NCBI RefSeq assembly: GCF_007830055.1 | Contig: NZ_VLLE01000002.1 | Span: forward strand, 507,953 to 571,952 | Length of the DNA: 64,000 nucleotides | From: Lacibacter cauensis | GTDB taxonomy: Bacteria; Bacteroidota; Bacteroidia; Chitinophagales; Chitinophagaceae | Reading direction: 5' to 3' | Shown here: positions 50,533 to 57,347 of the stretch, one piece after another | How positions within the stretch are numbered: position 1 is the stretch's first letter | Layout: each line of letters opens with the position of its first letter | Notes under the pieces: model-generated | The model's input: the letters and a program-made list of their open reading frames with translations, nothing else | Databases searched by the model: none | Told to the model about the DNA's origin: nothing | Position numbers and translations under genes: made by a program

Positions 50533-50976
50533 TTATTTTGCAGGAGGTTCATTCAAGAGAAGCCAATAAAAATGGATACTTCGTATGGCAACCGTAAATG
50601 CCTCAAAATTTACCGGTTTTACAATATAGCTGTTAACCCCAAGTTGGTAACAACGTTGAATATCCGGATCTTCTTTTGAGGAGGTAAGCATCACTACCGG
50701 AATTGTTTTTGTGCGTTCATCAGCCTTAATTGCTTCGAGTACCTCAATGCCATTCACTTTAGGCATCTGAATATCAAGCAAAATGAGTTTAGGCCTTTGC
50801 TCAATTAACCTGCCTGTAAATACACCTTTACCAAAAATGTAATCGAGAGCCTGCGAACCATCACTTACATGAAAAAGTTCGTTTACAATATTGTGCTTTT
50901 TAAATTCTCTGATGGTGAGTTCGGCATCGTCGATATTGTCTTCTACCAATAAAATGTCAACAGATTTGTGTTGCAT
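50533..50976 (-). CDS. Single-domain response regulator (CheY/Rcp1 type)
   Basis: A receiver domain of ~147 residues with no output domain: ILLVEDNIDDAELTIREF (acidic pocket), phospho-acceptor Asp in LILLDIQMPKVNG, Thr/Ser in VMLTSSKEDPD and the conserved Lys in SYIVKPVNF. The insert YIFGKGVFTGR is typical of Rcp1-type regulators that serve bacteriophytochrome-like kinases. The frame opens at 51039, but ATG 50976, just after the kinase stop at 50982, is the sensible start. It lies between two kinase genes in one operon and can pass phosphate between them. Confidence 0.93.
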   Translation of the reverse strand: MQHKSVDILLVEDNIDDAELTIREFKKHNIVNELFHVSDGSQALDYIFGKGVFTGRLIEQRPKLILLDIQMPKVNGIEVLEAIKADERTKTIPVVMLTSSKEDPDIQRCYQLGVNSYIVKPVNFEAFTVAIRSIHFYWLLLNEPPAK

Positions 50977-50981
50977 AAAGG

Positions 50982-52820
50982 TTATTGTGGTAATGAAAAA
51001 TAAAATTCTGCACCTTTGTTTACTTCTCCGGTTGCCCATACTTTGCCTTCGTGGCGTGTTATGATTTTCTGTACAAGCGCCAGGCCAATTCCAGTTCCTT
51101 CAAACTCACTCTCGCTGTGCAGGCGCTGAAATACCTGGAATAATTTGTTTTTATATTGTTCGTCGAAGCCAACACCATTGTCTTTTACGAAAAATACAAG
51201 TTGATCGTCTTCCCGATAGCTACCGATTTTAATAACTGGCTTGGATACTTGTTTGCTGTACTTCAAAGCATTTGAAATGAGATTGACCCATACCTGCCGT
51301 AATGTTGAAAGATCGGCATTAACAGATGGGAGCGTACCGATTATCCATTCCACTGCATCTGTTCTTGCATTTGATTTGCCCATCTCATCAATTACTTCTT
51401 TTACCAAGGCCTGCGTATCGATTGTTGTTTTGGATATTTCTTTTCTGCCGAGGCGGGAAAAATCGAGCAGGTCATCGATCAGGTTTCCCATTTTTTGCGT
51501 GTTTTTCTGAATGATGCCAAACAGTCTTTTTTCTTCTTCCTGCATGTTAGCGCCATAGTCTTCCTGTATAATGTTGGCAAAGCCTATTATGCCACGAAGA
51601 GGAGCCCGTAAGTCGTGCGATACAGAATAGCTAAACGCTTCGAGTTCTTTGTTGGCGGCAGAAAGCTGTGCCGTTCGGTGTTCAACCATACGCTCCAGCG
51701 AATCGTTGAGCTCTTGTAATTTTTTTTCATTCTTTCTCAGCTCCGCGGTTTTTTCCGATACCTTTTCTTCGAGGTTTTCGTTCATTTCTGCTATGAGTTG
51801 CTCTTTTTCTTTTAATGAAGTGATGTCTGCCGAAGCGCCAACAAAACAGTCTTTACCATCCAGCTTAATAGGATCGATACTCATGGACACCCATTTTATA
51901 TCGCCGTTTTGAAGTGTGGTTTTGTATTCAAGATTACGCACACATCCGGTTGCCGCAAGCTGTTGTTGCACGGCTTCTCTGATGCCCGGTGTATTAGCTA
52001 GTCCGATATCGGCAGTCGATTTTCCGATAACACTTTCAGGTTTTATTTGAAATAACTCACAAAAGCTGTTGTTCACATCGAGCATTTTGCTGGTTGCAGG
52101 ATCCACAATCCATTTGGCAATCGGGCTTTTATAAAAAAGCGCCGAGTATAATTGCTCACTGGTTCGAAGCTGTAATTCGGTTTCCTTTTGTTTGTTGAAT
52201 ATTCTGACAAGCTGCCGGAAATTAAAAGCAGAGATAATGAGTACGAGTATAAGAACAACAATTTGGACAGCGTTTGAGTTCTGGATAAATCTTTCATTTT
52301 CCAGTCGCTTTAAATCTAGCATCTTGTTACGGATCGTATCAATTTTGTTTGCAATTCTGCGAACTTCATCGGTATAATATTTACCCCGGCCTTCCAATAC
52401 AAGTTTTACGGCTTCTTCATATTTCTTGCTGTTTACGAGGGCTGCCATTTGCCAGGAAAATTCTTTTCGTAAATCGATGAGTGGACTTAACGAGTCGTTG
52501 ATAAGCGTTGCAAGTTCCGGGTTGAGAGTTCGTTTTGCAAGAAGAATGCGCAATTCGTCGAGCTTGCGTTCGGAACTGATCATTGGCTCCAGGAACGCTT
52601 TTTGTGCTGTAATAACAAAGCCTCTGGCACCGGTTTCGTTATCGAGTACGGCCATTGTCAGCTGCTGCGTCAGGTAGCGGTTCTCTTCGAACCGTGTAAT
52701 TTCTGCATCAAATTTTTTTATCTGCTGCGATTGCCAGATGGAAATGAGTGCAACCGCCGACACAGCAATCGTTAACAGCGATAATGCAAAAATCATTCGC
52801 TTGTTGATGGGGTTAGTCAT
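50982..52820 (-). CDS. CHASE3-PAS sensor histidine kinase
   Basis: A membrane helix (RMIFALSLLTIAVSAVALISIW), then a ~145-residue CHASE3-type periplasmic domain (VLDNETGARGFVITAQKAFLEPM) and a second helix (QIVVLILVLIISAFNF). PAS (LFYKSPIAKWIVDPATSKMLDVN) follows, then a coiled coil. HisKA with FSYSVSHDLRAPLRGIIGFANII leads to HATPase with NLISNALKYSKQ, VKDNGVGFDEQYKN and EGTGIGLALVQKII. It is of the phytochrome-like kinase type that uses separate Rcp1-type regulators; the regulator gene follows after 5 nt. The signal for CHASE3 is unknown. Start ATG 52820. The 430-nt region upstream holds the promoter, not identified. Confidence 0.93.
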   Translation of the reverse strand: MTNPINKRMIFALSLLTIAVSAVALISIWQSQQIKKFDAEITRFEENRYLTQQLTMAVLDNETGARGFVITAQKAFLEPMISSERKLDELRILLAKRTLNPELATLINDSLSPLIDLRKEFSWQMAALVNSKKYEEAVKLVLEGRGKYYTDEVRRIANKIDTIRNKMLDLKRLENERFIQNSNAVQIVVLILVLIISAFNFRQLVRIFNKQKETELQLRTSEQLYSALFYKSPIAKWIVDPATSKMLDVNNSFCELFQIKPESVIGKSTADIGLANTPGIREAVQQQLAATGCVRNLEYKTTLQNGDIKWVSMSIDPIKLDGKDCFVGASADITSLKEKEQLIAEMNENLEEKVSEKTAELRKNEKKLQELNDSLERMVEHRTAQLSAANKELEAFSYSVSHDLRAPLRGIIGFANIIQEDYGANMQEEEKRLFGIIQKNTQKMGNLIDDLLDFSRLGRKEISKTTIDTQALVKEVIDEMGKSNARTDAVEWIIGTLPSVNADLSTLRQVWVNLISNALKYSKQVSKPVIKIGSYREDDQLVFFVKDNGVGFDEQYKNKLFQVFQRLHSESEFEGTGIGLALVQKIITRHEGKVWATGEVNKGAEFYFSLPQ

Positions 52821-53250
52821 TTTTGGTTATTAAGCTAACGGTGTCAGGTTATTTTATGTTGCTGCGCTCACGTTAGTACTCTAAGTTAAGCAAACAATTA
52901 AGAGCAAGCCAATTATTGCTCATCAAAATACTTGATGTTCATCAGGTTAAATATTTTTTAGAGAGGTAGTATTGGGCTGAACTTTATGCTTTTCGTGTAA
53001 AGAACAGCAAGGAGCCTACTGCTACGTATTCGATTGCGCAGGGCAAATAGCAAACAACAGGGTACAGTATAACAGATACCGGGTGGATGCTCTATTCTGC
53101 GCAAACGGTTGCGCAGGCCGGGTTTAAAAAAAAATTGAGAAAAATTGGATTTACGGATTTTTTTTATGTACACTTGCAATAGGTGTTTTTCATAGGTTAG
53201 CAACGGCCGACTCTTTTCAGGGTTGGCTTTTTTTTGCGACAGCTTCAACC
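52821..53250. other. Intergenic region with a GC-richer patch, possible structured RNA
   Basis: Most of this region is A/T-rich and shows no gene; a 103-codon minus-strand frame at 52958-53269 has no family features. Between about 53010 and 53120 it is GC-richer and holds a hairpin CTGCGCAA/TTGCGCAG (53097-53104 with 53109-53116). A second GATTGCGCAG-like segment lies at 53034-53043. I could not match it to RNase P, 6S or a riboswitch I know. It could be the untranslated leader of the CHASE3 kinase or an RNA gene. Confidence 0.35.
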
Positions 53251-53251
53251 A

Positions 53252-53284
53252 AATAAAAAAGGACTGCAATCAAAGCAGTCCTTT
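53252..53284 (-). terminator. Terminator of the ureohydrolase gene
   Basis: A 10-bp stem AAAGGACTGC/GCAGTCCTTT (53258-53267 with 53275-53284). On the minus strand it is followed by T6 and lies 20 nt past the stop codon. Confidence 0.88.
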
Positions 53285-53304
53285 CTCCAGCAAAGAATTA
53301 AATT

Positions 53305-54351
53305 TTATACGGGGTTGGAAGCAAGCAGCAGATTGCTGAGTTTATATAAAACCCGGGCACCAACATTTTCATCCCATTCAGTAGGACTTACGCCTACTTC
53401 ATTCACATCAAACCCGATTAACTGTCTGCCGCTTGATAGTATTTTACGGAAGAGATAAAAAACCTGTTCAGTTTCCAGCCCGCCCATTACCGGTGTACCT
53501 GTGCATGGACAAAGTTTGGGGTCGAGCCCATCAATATCAAAGCTCACATATACTTTTTGCGGAAGCTGGGCTACAATTTCATCAGCGATAGTTTTCCATG
53601 CTTCCCCTTCAAAAAGCCGTTCTTTCATTGCACGATCAAAGAAAACGGTAATGCGGTTATTACTTTCGTTAACAAGCTTCAACTCATCATCACCATAGTC
53701 CCGTATACCTAAGGGAACTAACTTTTCTATTTCCGGAACTTCATTCAGCGCATTGTACATTACTGAAGCATGCGAGTAAACAAATCCTTCATAGGATTTA
53801 CGGAGATCTAAGTGTGCATCAATTTGCAGAATACCAAAGTTGCCATGTTTTTCGGCAATGGCTTTGAAATAACCGAGAGGCGTACTGTGATCGCCACCCA
53901 GCAAGGCAACCAATTTGCCTTTTGCCAATAACTCTTTTGTTTGTGTGTATACCCAATCATTCAAAAACACACCCCCGGCATTTACTTCCTTGAGTGTTTT
54001 GCACATAAACTTGTTGTCGTTAACGTTTTCGCCCTGTGCAATGTAGTTGATGTATAGTTCGGCTTCTTTTCGCAGGTAATCGCTTTTTAAAAGAATGTTG
54101 CGATCCACATCCCGCATATAAATTCCCCTGCGCCACGCATCGGTTGTGTCATTGTCGTGCAGATCTACCTGTAAACTGGCTCTGAAAATGTGTTCGGGAG
54201 CCCGGGCTGTTCCTGCTTTATAACTTACAGTTACTTCCCATGGCACGGGTAAAATTACGAGGGCGGCGTCTTCTTCAGAAAAAGGAAGACCAAATACATT
54301 GTTGTTTGGGTTGCCGGCTCCATTCGGATCGAACCCGGAAAGATCAGTCAT
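53305..54351 (-). CDS. Ureohydrolase (agmatinase/arginase family)
   Basis: The binuclear manganese ligands are visible: GGDHSTPLG (His), QIDAHLDLR (DAHxD) and SFDIDGLDP (DxDxxDP), with GFDVNEVGVSP near the end. The family hydrolyses guanidino compounds (agmatine, arginine, formiminoglutamate) to release urea or formamide. The 349-residue length and the N-terminal LPFSEEDAALVILPVPWEVTVSYKAGTARAPEHI fit Bacteroidota agmatinase-like enzymes; the exact substrate is not decided. It stands alone with its own -7 box and terminator. ATG 54357 is an alternative start. Confidence 0.92.
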   Translation of the reverse strand: MTDLSGFDPNGAGNPNNNVFGLPFSEEDAALVILPVPWEVTVSYKAGTARAPEHIFRASLQVDLHDNDTTDAWRRGIYMRDVDRNILLKSDYLRKEAELYINYIAQGENVNDNKFMCKTLKEVNAGGVFLNDWVYTQTKELLAKGKLVALLGGDHSTPLGYFKAIAEKHGNFGILQIDAHLDLRKSYEGFVYSHASVMYNALNEVPEIEKLVPLGIRDYGDDELKLVNESNNRITVFFDRAMKERLFEGEAWKTIADEIVAQLPQKVYVSFDIDGLDPKLCPCTGTPVMGGLETEQVFYLFRKILSSGRQLIGFDVNEVGVSPTEWDENVGARVLYKLSNLLLASNPV

Positions 54352-54376
54352 GATCACAGTTTTTTAAAAGCGGATG

Positions 54377-54384
54377 CAAAGGTA
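54377..54384 (-). promoter_or_regulatory. -7 element of the ureohydrolase gene
   Basis: TACCTTTG on the minus strand matches TAnnTTTG, 25 nt before ATG 54351. No -33 match at 19 nt. Confidence 0.45.
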
Positions 54385-54497
54385 ATAGACGAGGACTTAA
54401 CTACAGTTAGTTGCAGGCAAAGTTTTGCACAATTCATAAAATTGCGAGCCTTTGAAAAAATGGAGTATGTTGAAAATGGCGGAAAAGGCACTTAAGG

Positions 54498-56402
54498 TTA
54501 GTAGTTTCCGCTGTCTGCTTCCTGGTAAAGAGGTGCACGTACAAGCACTGTTGTTCCGCAATTAGGTTTGCTGTTGATTTCAAATTTGCCGCCTGTTATT
54601 AGTGCACGTTCCCGCATGCCAATGATGCCAAGGGTTTTTTTGCGGGTAACTGAATCTATATCGAACCCGATACCATTATCTGATACAGAAAGAATGATTT
54701 CATCATCTTCTAAATCGAGCAAAGCTTCTACATGGGTAGCATTAGCATAGCGGGCTACGTTTGTAAGGCTTTCCTGGAAAATACGGTAAAAGGCTTTGCC
54801 GGTATCTTCCGGTAGTTCGAGCTGGTCCAGTTCCGAATAAAAGTGAATCGAGACTCCGCTGCGCATTTCAAATTCCTCGGAGTAAATACGAAGAGCCTCT
54901 GCCAGTCCCAGATCTTCCAGTGCGGGTGGCCGCAAGTCATGTGCAATGCGTCTGACTGAGTGGATCATACTGTCCGATAAGGCCAGCATTTCGGTGGTCA
55001 GGTTTTCAAATTCTGCGTCGGCATCTTTTGGTAATGATTTCAGCCATGCCAGGTTAATTTTAAATACGGTTAACTGTTGGCCCAGCTCATCATGTATTTC
55101 ACGGGCGATGGTTGTACGTTCCTCTTCACGTATGTTATCGAGTCGGTTATTGAGGCTTCGCAACTGACGGTTTAAGAGCTTAATTTCCTCTTCCGCATTT
55201 TTTCGCTCAGATATATTTACGCCCGTTCCGATTAAGCAGGGTTCTCCGTTGTAATCGATCGCCATCGTACGGAAAAAGAAAGGCTCAACGTTGCCTTCGT
55301 TATCTATCAGATCACTTTCAATAACTACCAATCCTTTTTCTTTTGCCTGCTGCAGATAGTTATCTACTTTGTAGCGCTCACTTTCCGGAAAAAAATGATG
55401 CGGAGTTAATTGTTCAATTTCCTCTTTGCTGCAGCAGGTTGCTTTCAGCAGGTTGTCGTTATAGCGTATAAACCTATTGTCTTTATCTGTAACAAAAAAG
55501 ATTGCAGGCAAACTGTTGATGATTTGTTCGGATAGGGCTTGTTCTTTTTTCAGGCTTTGCTCAAGATAATTGAGTTTAACCGTTGTAATTTTCGTGAAGT
55601 ACATGATGATAAGAATGTATGCCGCCGCCATCAGCGCTATGCCTATGTCATGTTGTAGCAATCCGCTTAACTCACCTCTCAATCGTAACCATCCGAAAAA
55701 AAGTGTAAGCAGTATGCCGTAAACAAGCATACGGCTGTTATGCTTTGCTGTTTCTGTCTTTTTGGTAAAAGGAGCCAGAAACCCTTCGTCAGATCGGGAT
55801 ACAAGTATGGCCGTTGCCAGCAGAAAACATTCTATTACGGTAACCGGCGATAATTTATGGTGATTGGGTATTCTTTCAGAGTTGGCAAAACTATAGCCGT
55901 AAGCTACAAGCGCCAAAACCGTAGCAGCCCAAAAAGGTGGTATAAGCAGTTCTGTAATTTTCGGTTTTAATCGTACCGATAAGCAGATGGTGAAAAAAGA
56001 CGTAAAAAGAAAAAAGAGAGAAGTGTTGATCGTCATTCTGCCGGGATAGCCTTGCGGTTGGGTATAGCTATCTTTTAAAAAAAACTCGTCAATACCAAGA
56101 TTATAACCAAAAATGTATTGGCTTAAGTTCAGAAGGTTTAACCCAATAAGTACAATGGCCAGAACAATTCCCGGTGTCTTATATTTTTCAACCGTCGTTA
56201 AACCATATGCAATAACAGCAAAAAGAAAGCAGATGGCTGTATTCAGTTTGATAATAGTGGTATCACCATTAACCGTTATCAAGTGGAGTGCATTTGTTCC
56301 CCAGCTTACAATAGCAAAACCGGCAATAATGCCGGTAACGATGGTTAATGCAAACGAAAGCCAGGTAATACTGCTGTTCGGTTTATTTTTTAAAAGATGC
56401 AT
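54498..56402 (-). CDS. Membrane PAS sensor histidine kinase, DesK/NarX type
   Basis: Seven to eight membrane helices over residues ~10-285 (WLSFALTIVTGIIAGFAIVSW first). PAS follows (SLPAIFFVTDKDNRFIRYN) with PAC-like IDYNGEPCLIGTGVNIS and a coiled coil. HisKA_3 (EERTTIAREIHDELGQQLTVFKINL, with His) leads to HATPase_c (NVARYANATHVEALLDL, VSDNGIGFD, LGIIGMRERALITGG). The ORF opens at 56501, but that extension runs through a terminator-like hairpin, so ATG 56402 (MHLLKNKPNS) is the start. No regulator of the NarL kind is adjacent. The neighbouring kinase genes lie about 1.7 kb further along. Confidence 0.92.
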   Translation of the reverse strand: MHLLKNKPNSSITWLSFALTIVTGIIAGFAIVSWGTNALHLITVNGDTTIIKLNTAICFLFAVIAYGLTTVEKYKTPGIVLAIVLIGLNLLNLSQYIFGYNLGIDEFFLKDSYTQPQGYPGRMTINTSLFFLFTSFFTICLSVRLKPKITELLIPPFWAATVLALVAYGYSFANSERIPNHHKLSPVTVIECFLLATAILVSRSDEGFLAPFTKKTETAKHNSRMLVYGILLTLFFGWLRLRGELSGLLQHDIGIALMAAAYILIIMYFTKITTVKLNYLEQSLKKEQALSEQIINSLPAIFFVTDKDNRFIRYNDNLLKATCCSKEEIEQLTPHHFFPESERYKVDNYLQQAKEKGLVVIESDLIDNEGNVEPFFFRTMAIDYNGEPCLIGTGVNISERKNAEEEIKLLNRQLRSLNNRLDNIREEERTTIAREIHDELGQQLTVFKINLAWLKSLPKDADAEFENLTTEMLALSDSMIHSVRRIAHDLRPPALEDLGLAEALRIYSEEFEMRSGVSIHFYSELDQLELPEDTGKAFYRIFQESLTNVARYANATHVEALLDLEDDEIILSVSDNGIGFDIDSVTRKKTLGIIGMRERALITGGKFEINSKPNCGTTVLVRAPLYQEADSGNY

Positions 56403-56445
56403 AAGCAATATGACGATTCGGTTTTGGGCAATTAAAACAGACAAT

Positions 56446-56471
56446 TTAAAAACCCCGACAAGTCGGGGTTT
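56446..56471 (-). terminator. Terminator-like hairpin in the leader of the PAS kinase gene
   Basis: A 10-bp GC-rich stem AAACCCCGAC/GTCGGGGTTT (56450-56459 with 56462-56471) is followed on the minus strand by TT. With the T's of the stem end this gives T5. It lies 48 nt before the kinase start, so it may act as an attenuator, or it terminates read-through from upstream. Confidence 0.6.
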
Positions 56472-56517
56472 AGCTTCTAAATTCTTGAGTTCTTCAGTCA
56501 TCTATCCTGTTGTTTGA

Positions 56518-56835
56518 AGCTACTGGTTTTTCAGCGCACATTGTTGGTCTTGCACGTTAGGATATTTTATGTGGATTTTAAAACTGTTGGATCGTCATTT
56601 TTTACAGGTTGAAGGTATTGTGTACTGTCGCAAAAGGTTAATTCTGCAAGGGTTCATTTTTAAAAAACAGTGTGTCCCTCCATCATTTCTAGGTATAAAA
56701 GCGTAAGGTTTTTAGCAGGCTGCTAAAAGCTGTTTAAGGACTGCGGATTTGTCTTTGTTGAAAAGTGCACGAGGACAGTTCATTTGTTAAAATTTAGCAT
56801 TTCATCACTTCCTGTAGCTAATTGTCAGTTTCCTT
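56518..56835. other. Intergenic region without a gene
   Basis: About 320 nt, A/T-rich, with only a 7-bp hairpin (TTTAGCA/TGCTAAA at 56711-56727). No ORF with a family signature. It separates the divergent kinase and ccmE transcription units and should contain the kinase promoter, not identified. Confidence 0.6.
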
Positions 56836-56866
56836 CTGTTCCGAAACCTGTTTTGGGCTAACTTTG
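56836..56866 (+). promoter_or_regulatory. Promoter of ccmE-ccmF
   Basis: TAACTTTG at 56859-56866 is a perfect -7 box, 27 nt before the ccmE ATG. A weak -33 (CTGT, 56836-56839) lies 19 nt upstream. Confidence 0.5.
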
Positions 56867-56892
56867 CGCTGCAATAAAAACAGCAGAGAAAA

Positions 56893-57300
56893 ATGAAGAC
56901 TTCACATATTCTCATTCTTGTAGTAATCGCTGTGGGAATTGGTATTCTTATCAGCATGATGGGCGATTTGTCAACCTACGATACCATCGAATCAGCCAAA
57001 GCCAAACCCGGTAAATTCTTACATCTTATTGCCAAACTAGACACAACCAATGGCAAACATATTGAATACGATGCCCTTAAAAATCCCAATTACCTCAGTT
57101 TTCATGTAAAAGATTCTCTGGGTGGCGCTACAAAAGTGGTGTACATGAAGGGCAAGCCACCAACGGATATGGAACGTAGTGAACGCATGGTATTGAAAGG
57201 AAAAATGACCGACAGCGCTTTCCTCTGCGATGATATTCTGATTAAATGCCCCAGCAAATACAAAGAAGAAAAGGCAAAAATCAGCACGGCTGCCAAATAA
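56893..57300 (+). CDS. ccmE: Cytochrome c maturation protein CcmE, CXXXY type
   Basis: An N-terminal membrane anchor (ILILVVIAVGIGILISMM) is followed by the OB-fold haem chaperone domain (VYMKGKPPTDMERSERMVLKGKM, DDILIKCPSKY). In E. coli CcmE the haem is bound to His in HxxxY. Here the corresponding position is Cys119 in CPSKY, the CxxxY form known from archaea and some sulfate reducers. CcmE carries haem from the CcmABCD complex to CcmF in the periplasm. It is followed by ccmF after 47 nt, and the operon's promoter is at 56836-56866. Confidence 0.92.
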   Translation: MKTSHILILVVIAVGIGILISMMGDLSTYDTIESAKAKPGKFLHLIAKLDTTNGKHIEYDALKNPNYLSFHVKDSLGGATKVVYMKGKPPTDMERSERMVLKGKMTDSAFLCDDILIKCPSKYKEEKAKISTAAK

Positions 57301-57347
57301 TTGCAGCTTCAACCAAACTATCTCTTTCATAAAAGAACGCATTACAC

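Noticed and set aside
53010-53120. RNase P RNA in the empty region
   Set aside because: A superficially similar segment (ACAGATACCGGG) is present, but the conserved GAGGAAAGTCC and the overall layout are missing.
53211-53240. Second terminator near 53220 (GGGTTGGC followed by T8)
   Set aside because: The stem pairing on the other side is poor; the 53258-53284 hairpin is the real terminator.
52958-53269. A 103-codon minus-strand frame in the empty region upstream of the CHASE3 kinase
   Set aside because: It runs through the terminator at 53258 and a hairpin patch, and its composition looks non-coding.
56403-56501. N-terminal extension of the PAS kinase ORF
   Set aside because: The extension reads through a terminator-like hairpin; the ATG at 56402 is a more natural start.
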